DNA from: Verrucomicrobiota bacterium
GTDB lineage: Bacteria; Verrucomicrobiota; Verrucomicrobiia; Limisphaerales; PALSA-1396
Direction of reading: 5' to 3'
NCBI GenBank assembly: GCA_016200005.1
Contig: JACQFP010000069.1
Location: 24,533 to 88,532, forward strand
Length of the DNA stretch: 64,000 nt
The notes under the pieces were generated by a model. The model was given only the letters and a program-made list of their open reading frames with translations, had not been told where the DNA came from and ran no database searches. Every line of letters starts with the position of its first letter. Position 1 is the stretch's first letter. The translations under genes were made by a program, and so were the position numbers. This document shows positions 61,521 through 64,000 of the stretch, one piece after another.

Positions 61521-62921
61521 TTAGTATGGGGTTATTGTGATCGTGAAGGGCGTTCCATACTGATCCAGACCCTTCAATTTACCTGTTCCTTTTATGGGGT
61601 TTGCCTTTCCCGACAGACTTGAAATCAGAGTTCCCTGTGCGCCATAGTCACTTATCGCATAGCCGTTGACGCGATTTCGTGACGAAATTATCAACGCGCC
61701 GTAGATGTCAAAACCGAGCGAAGCATAACCCCATATATCGAAGACGCCGGGATAACTTCCCGGAGTCAGATCGTAAACTTCTGTGAACGTTTGCCCCTGC
61801 TCCTTAACGTAGCCGATGTAGTGCCCACTGAGATTTGGCAACGCGACCGCTGGTGTGCCTTTGATTCTAAAACTTCCATTTGCGGTTACGGCACTGCCTT
61901 GCAATTTGCGTCCACTCTTGGCGGTGGCAATAAAGCTACCAATTTCACTTTGTCCGTCTTGCTGATCTGTGAACCAACCAACTATTCGGCCCGCGCCGTC
62001 AAACGCCCACGCTCCCGAAATAGTGAACAGCCCAAAAGAGTTTGCTGTTATGGCATAACCACTGAGGGTTGAATCAGGCGAAAACGTAAGGAAACCAATG
62101 CCTTTGGCATTGCCGCCTATCGCCATTTCCCATGTTCCAACAGGAGAATTTGGACTTGGAACCGGTGGACCCAGATTCAACTCGTAAACGTAAAGTGAAT
62201 TAACCTCTGAATCTGATAACGCCCGATTGTAAATACGCACGTTGTCATAAGTCGCTGACATTCGAGCCGAGGAAGAGCCGGGTTGCCACAGATGGCGTCC
62301 CAACGCAGCGAAGGGAGCAGGGAAAATGTTGTTGAGGAAAATATTCGTCTCATAGATTTTGCTCCCGTTGAAATAGCACGCGAACCTACCGGGTGCGGAG
62401 ACGAGAAGCAGGTGTTTCCCAGCAATAGCGTAATTCGACATATTAATCGTCTGGTCGAATGTTGCGTAGTTAACCGTGTCGTTAATTTCAAAACTCACAC
62501 GGGCCGGATTCCCATTCAGCAGAAAGATTTGACAGTGGGGATAGGATGATTGGTCGCTCTGAAAAGTAATGTAGGCTTCGGCACCAACAGGCTCGAATCC
62601 GATAACCTCGTCTTTCACCCAGAGGCTCACCGAATAACCGGAATTCATATAGCTGCCAAATGCCGGCAGCATCACGTAGCCGCCGCCTGAATAGTACTGT
62701 GAGGAGTCGCCGATGATTCTCAGCGCCCCGCCGGACAGCCCGTTCGCCAAATATTGGTAATTGCCCGCTGGCGTTGCGTTGTTGCCATTTCCACTGGCGT
62801 CATTCGCGTTCCCGTTGAAGGGATAGTAAGCGACCAAACCGTTAGTGAATTGATCTTGGGAGCGGACATCGAACACGGCTGAAAAGCACACCGCCAGAAT
62901 AAAGAGGCATTTCGATTTCAT
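61521..62921 (-). CDS. Secreted LamG-domain protein
   Basis: Exported protein of 466 residues. Signal peptide KCLFILAVCFSAVFDVRS, then a LamG/concanavalin-like lectin domain to about residue 250 (FTNGLVAYYPFNGNANDASG start, ATYDNVRIYNRALSDSEVN end). A C-terminal beta-rich half contains repeated glycine-rich strands. The LamG start is nearly identical to the neighbouring gene at 62962-63855, so these are tandem duplicates. Likely a surface or secreted glycan-binding protein; no catalytic residues seen. It does not carry the terminal module present in its neighbour. Confidence 0.87.
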   Translation of the reverse strand: MKSKCLFILAVCFSAVFDVRSQDQFTNGLVAYYPFNGNANDASGNGNNATPAGNYQYLANGLSGGALRIIGDSSQYYSGGGYVMLPAFGSYMNSGYSVSLWVKDEVIGFEPVGAEAYITFQSDQSSYPHCQIFLLNGNPARVSFEINDTVNYATFDQTINMSNYAIAGKHLLLVSAPGRFACYFNGSKIYETNIFLNNIFPAPFAALGRHLWQPGSSSARMSATYDNVRIYNRALSDSEVNSLYVYELNLGPPVPSPNSPVGTWEMAIGGNAKGIGFLTFSPDSTLSGYAITANSFGLFTISGAWAFDGAGRIVGWFTDQQDGQSEIGSFIATAKSGRKLQGSAVTANGSFRIKGTPAVALPNLSGHYIGYVKEQGQTFTEVYDLTPGSYPGVFDIWGYASLGFDIYGALIISSRNRVNGYAISDYGAQGTLISSLSGKANPIKGTGKLKGLDQYGTPFTITITPY

Positions 62922-62961
62922 GATGAATTGTTGTCCCCGGGCGTTATTTGGTAAGATGTGT

Positions 62962-63855
62962 TCATTGACCAATTTCCCTGATTCGGAAAAAGCGCTGGCC
63001 ATTCAGCACATCCACGTCCTGATACATGACGGAGTTGGTGGCGATGAACGGTGAGCCGTAGTCCGTCCAAGTAATCAAATTAGTGGAGGCTTCAAGCTGA
63101 TTGGTTTTGCCCAATGCGACAAACATATTTAATTGGATGGTCTTTACCGCGACAGTCAAATACGGAAGTTCGTTTAACTCGTAAAAGTAAAGTTGCTGGA
63201 CTTCTTGCTGTGAAAGCGCCCGGTTGTAAATACGCACATCATCAATTGATCCCTTGAAAAAGTCGCGGAACGTCCCTCCATCGTTTAGCGTCTCAGCCCC
63301 GATCCAAAGATGACTATTCTGTGTGTTCAAAGGGCCGATTGCGTTCGTTTCTGACCCTCCGTTCGCATAAAGTCGGATGTTGGAGCCATCGTATGTGAGC
63401 GCTACAAATGACCACTGATTGGTCGGAGTTATTAAGCTCGATGCGTAGTCCTGACAACCGCCCCAAAAACCAAGGTTGTTATAGTTTGGAGTCCCGCCTA
63501 GATACTTGCTGAACGAGATTCCAAACATCAAGCCCGTGCAATCGCCGTTTCCATAATCAATAACTCCGTTGACGGGATGACCGTCACTGTCAGGTTTAAT
63601 CCAAGCCACGATTGATCTTGGAGAGTTTCCCAAGGGTATAGACGCAACCGAAGCGCTTATCCTGTCACCCGCTCCATTGAAATGAAACGCTTTGTTTGTC
63701 ATCCCGAACCTGTCTGCGGTTAAAACCGCCCCGGTGACAGTCCCATTGTTGCCATTCCCACTCTCATCATTCGCATCGCCGTTGAACGGATAATAGGCCA
63801 CTAAACCGTTGGTGAACGGGTCTTGTGCTGGGTGAACAATCGAGACATAATCCAA
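62962..63855 (-). CDS. LamG-domain protein, signal peptide apparently missing
   Basis: Protein of 297 residues as drawn from TTG 63855. A LamG domain (FTNGLVAYYPFNGDANDESG, FKGSIDDVRIYNRALSQQEV) is followed by a C-terminal module (TNQLEASTNLITWTDYGSPF, then GQRFFRIREIG) shared with the large protein at 16786-19854. No signal peptide precedes the LamG domain in this frame, and a palindromic element begins 47 bp upstream. The gene may be 5'-truncated by rearrangement, or its true start may lie elsewhere. Confidence 0.75.
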   Translation of the reverse strand: MDYVSIVHPAQDPFTNGLVAYYPFNGDANDESGNGNNGTVTGAVLTADRFGMTNKAFHFNGAGDRISASVASIPLGNSPRSIVAWIKPDSDGHPVNGVIDYGNGDCTGLMFGISFSKYLGGTPNYNNLGFWGGCQDYASSLITPTNQWSFVALTYDGSNIRLYANGGSETNAIGPLNTQNSHLWIGAETLNDGGTFRDFFKGSIDDVRIYNRALSQQEVQQLYFYELNELPYLTVAVKTIQLNMFVALGKTNQLEASTNLITWTDYGSPFIATNSVMYQDVDVLNGQRFFRIREIGQ

Positions 63856-63901
63856 GTCCAGTCGGTGTAAAAGTCTTTCTGTAAATTGTCTTTCTTCTCT
63901 C

Positions 63902-63983
63902 CGCCTCCACCCCTCCGGGGTGAGGCGGAGCGAAGGCGAGCGTAGCGAGCCGAGCGCAGCCGAACCCCGGAGGGGTGGAGGCG
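63902..63983. repeat. 20-bp perfect inverted repeat, GC-rich palindromic unit at the window edge
   Basis: CGCCTCCACCCCTCCGGGGT at 63902-63921 is repeated exactly in inverted orientation at 63964-63983, separated by 42 bases rich in GAGCG/GCGAG motifs. It should fold into a large hairpin and looks like a dispersed palindromic element next to the 5' end of the LamG gene. Confidence 0.85.
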
Positions 63984-64000
63984 CCCCCCGCGCGAAAAAC

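Overview
The window reads as chromosomal DNA of a free-living, Gram-negative member of the Verrucomicrobiota, probably close to Pedosphaera/Limisphaerales. This is inferred from the mix of genes, not from a marker gene: type II-style prepilin proteins, LamG and Ig-like secreted proteins with a shared C-terminal module, sulfatases, Tat-exported Gfo/Idh/MocA oxidoreductases, a GH16 hydrolase, an arm-type integrase-like domain, and many start codons without a clear Shine-Dalgarno sequence. Base composition is moderately GC-rich throughout, with the 60.8-63.9 kb end looking somewhat AT-richer by eye.

Layout. 1-13077 is a leftward exopolysaccharide operon. In transcription order it encodes a NusG-like antiterminator, an undecaprenyl-phosphate sugar transferase, a WbpB-like oxidoreductase, a WbpD-like acetyltransferase, a Wzz/BY-kinase fusion, a DUF354 protein, WecB, and two GT2 glycosyltransferases alternating with two asparagine synthetases (the second cut by the window edge). 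A NarL-type regulator lies just upstream (13525-14226). 14.6-21.2 kb holds a Tat-exported oxidoreductase divergent from a GH16 glucanase, a 1022-residue secreted Ig/LamG protein, a zinc-ribbon lipoprotein and a prepilin-like protein. 21.6-24.5 kb has an unusual response-regulator fusion and a TPR-sulfotransferase.

24.7-32.2 kb is a rightward catabolic operon for a methylated amine, glycine-betaine-like by family: Rieske oxygenase, MttB-family methyltransferase, two DAO-type FAD oxidoreductases and both ETF subunits. The expected flow is oxidative demethylation with electrons passing to ETF. 32.2-40.4 kb contains a phosphatase-superfamily protein, a MocR regulator, a cytochrome P450, a GH5-like hydrolase with a sulfatase, and a DMT transporter. 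40.5-48.0 kb has a hybrid histidine kinase and a leftward housekeeping run holB - O-antigen ligase/polymerase - aroQ - accB - accC.

48.2-53.6 kb holds an MFS transporter, tRNA-Ala(CGC), a PlsY-like plus FeeM-like acyltransferase pair, rhodanese, cupin and YggS proteins and small lipoproteins. 53.7-58.7 kb is a compact sulfur-source uptake locus: YezD, an OprP-like porin, an Rrf2 regulator and a SsuABC-type ABC transporter, with candidate operator repeats in front of yezD and of the regulator gene. 58.8-64 kb ends with an EVE protein, a HAD phosphatase, an ISL3 transposase remnant, small secreted proteins and two tandem LamG proteins, with a large palindrome at the right edge. Five separate palindromic or tandem-inverted elements are scattered between genes.
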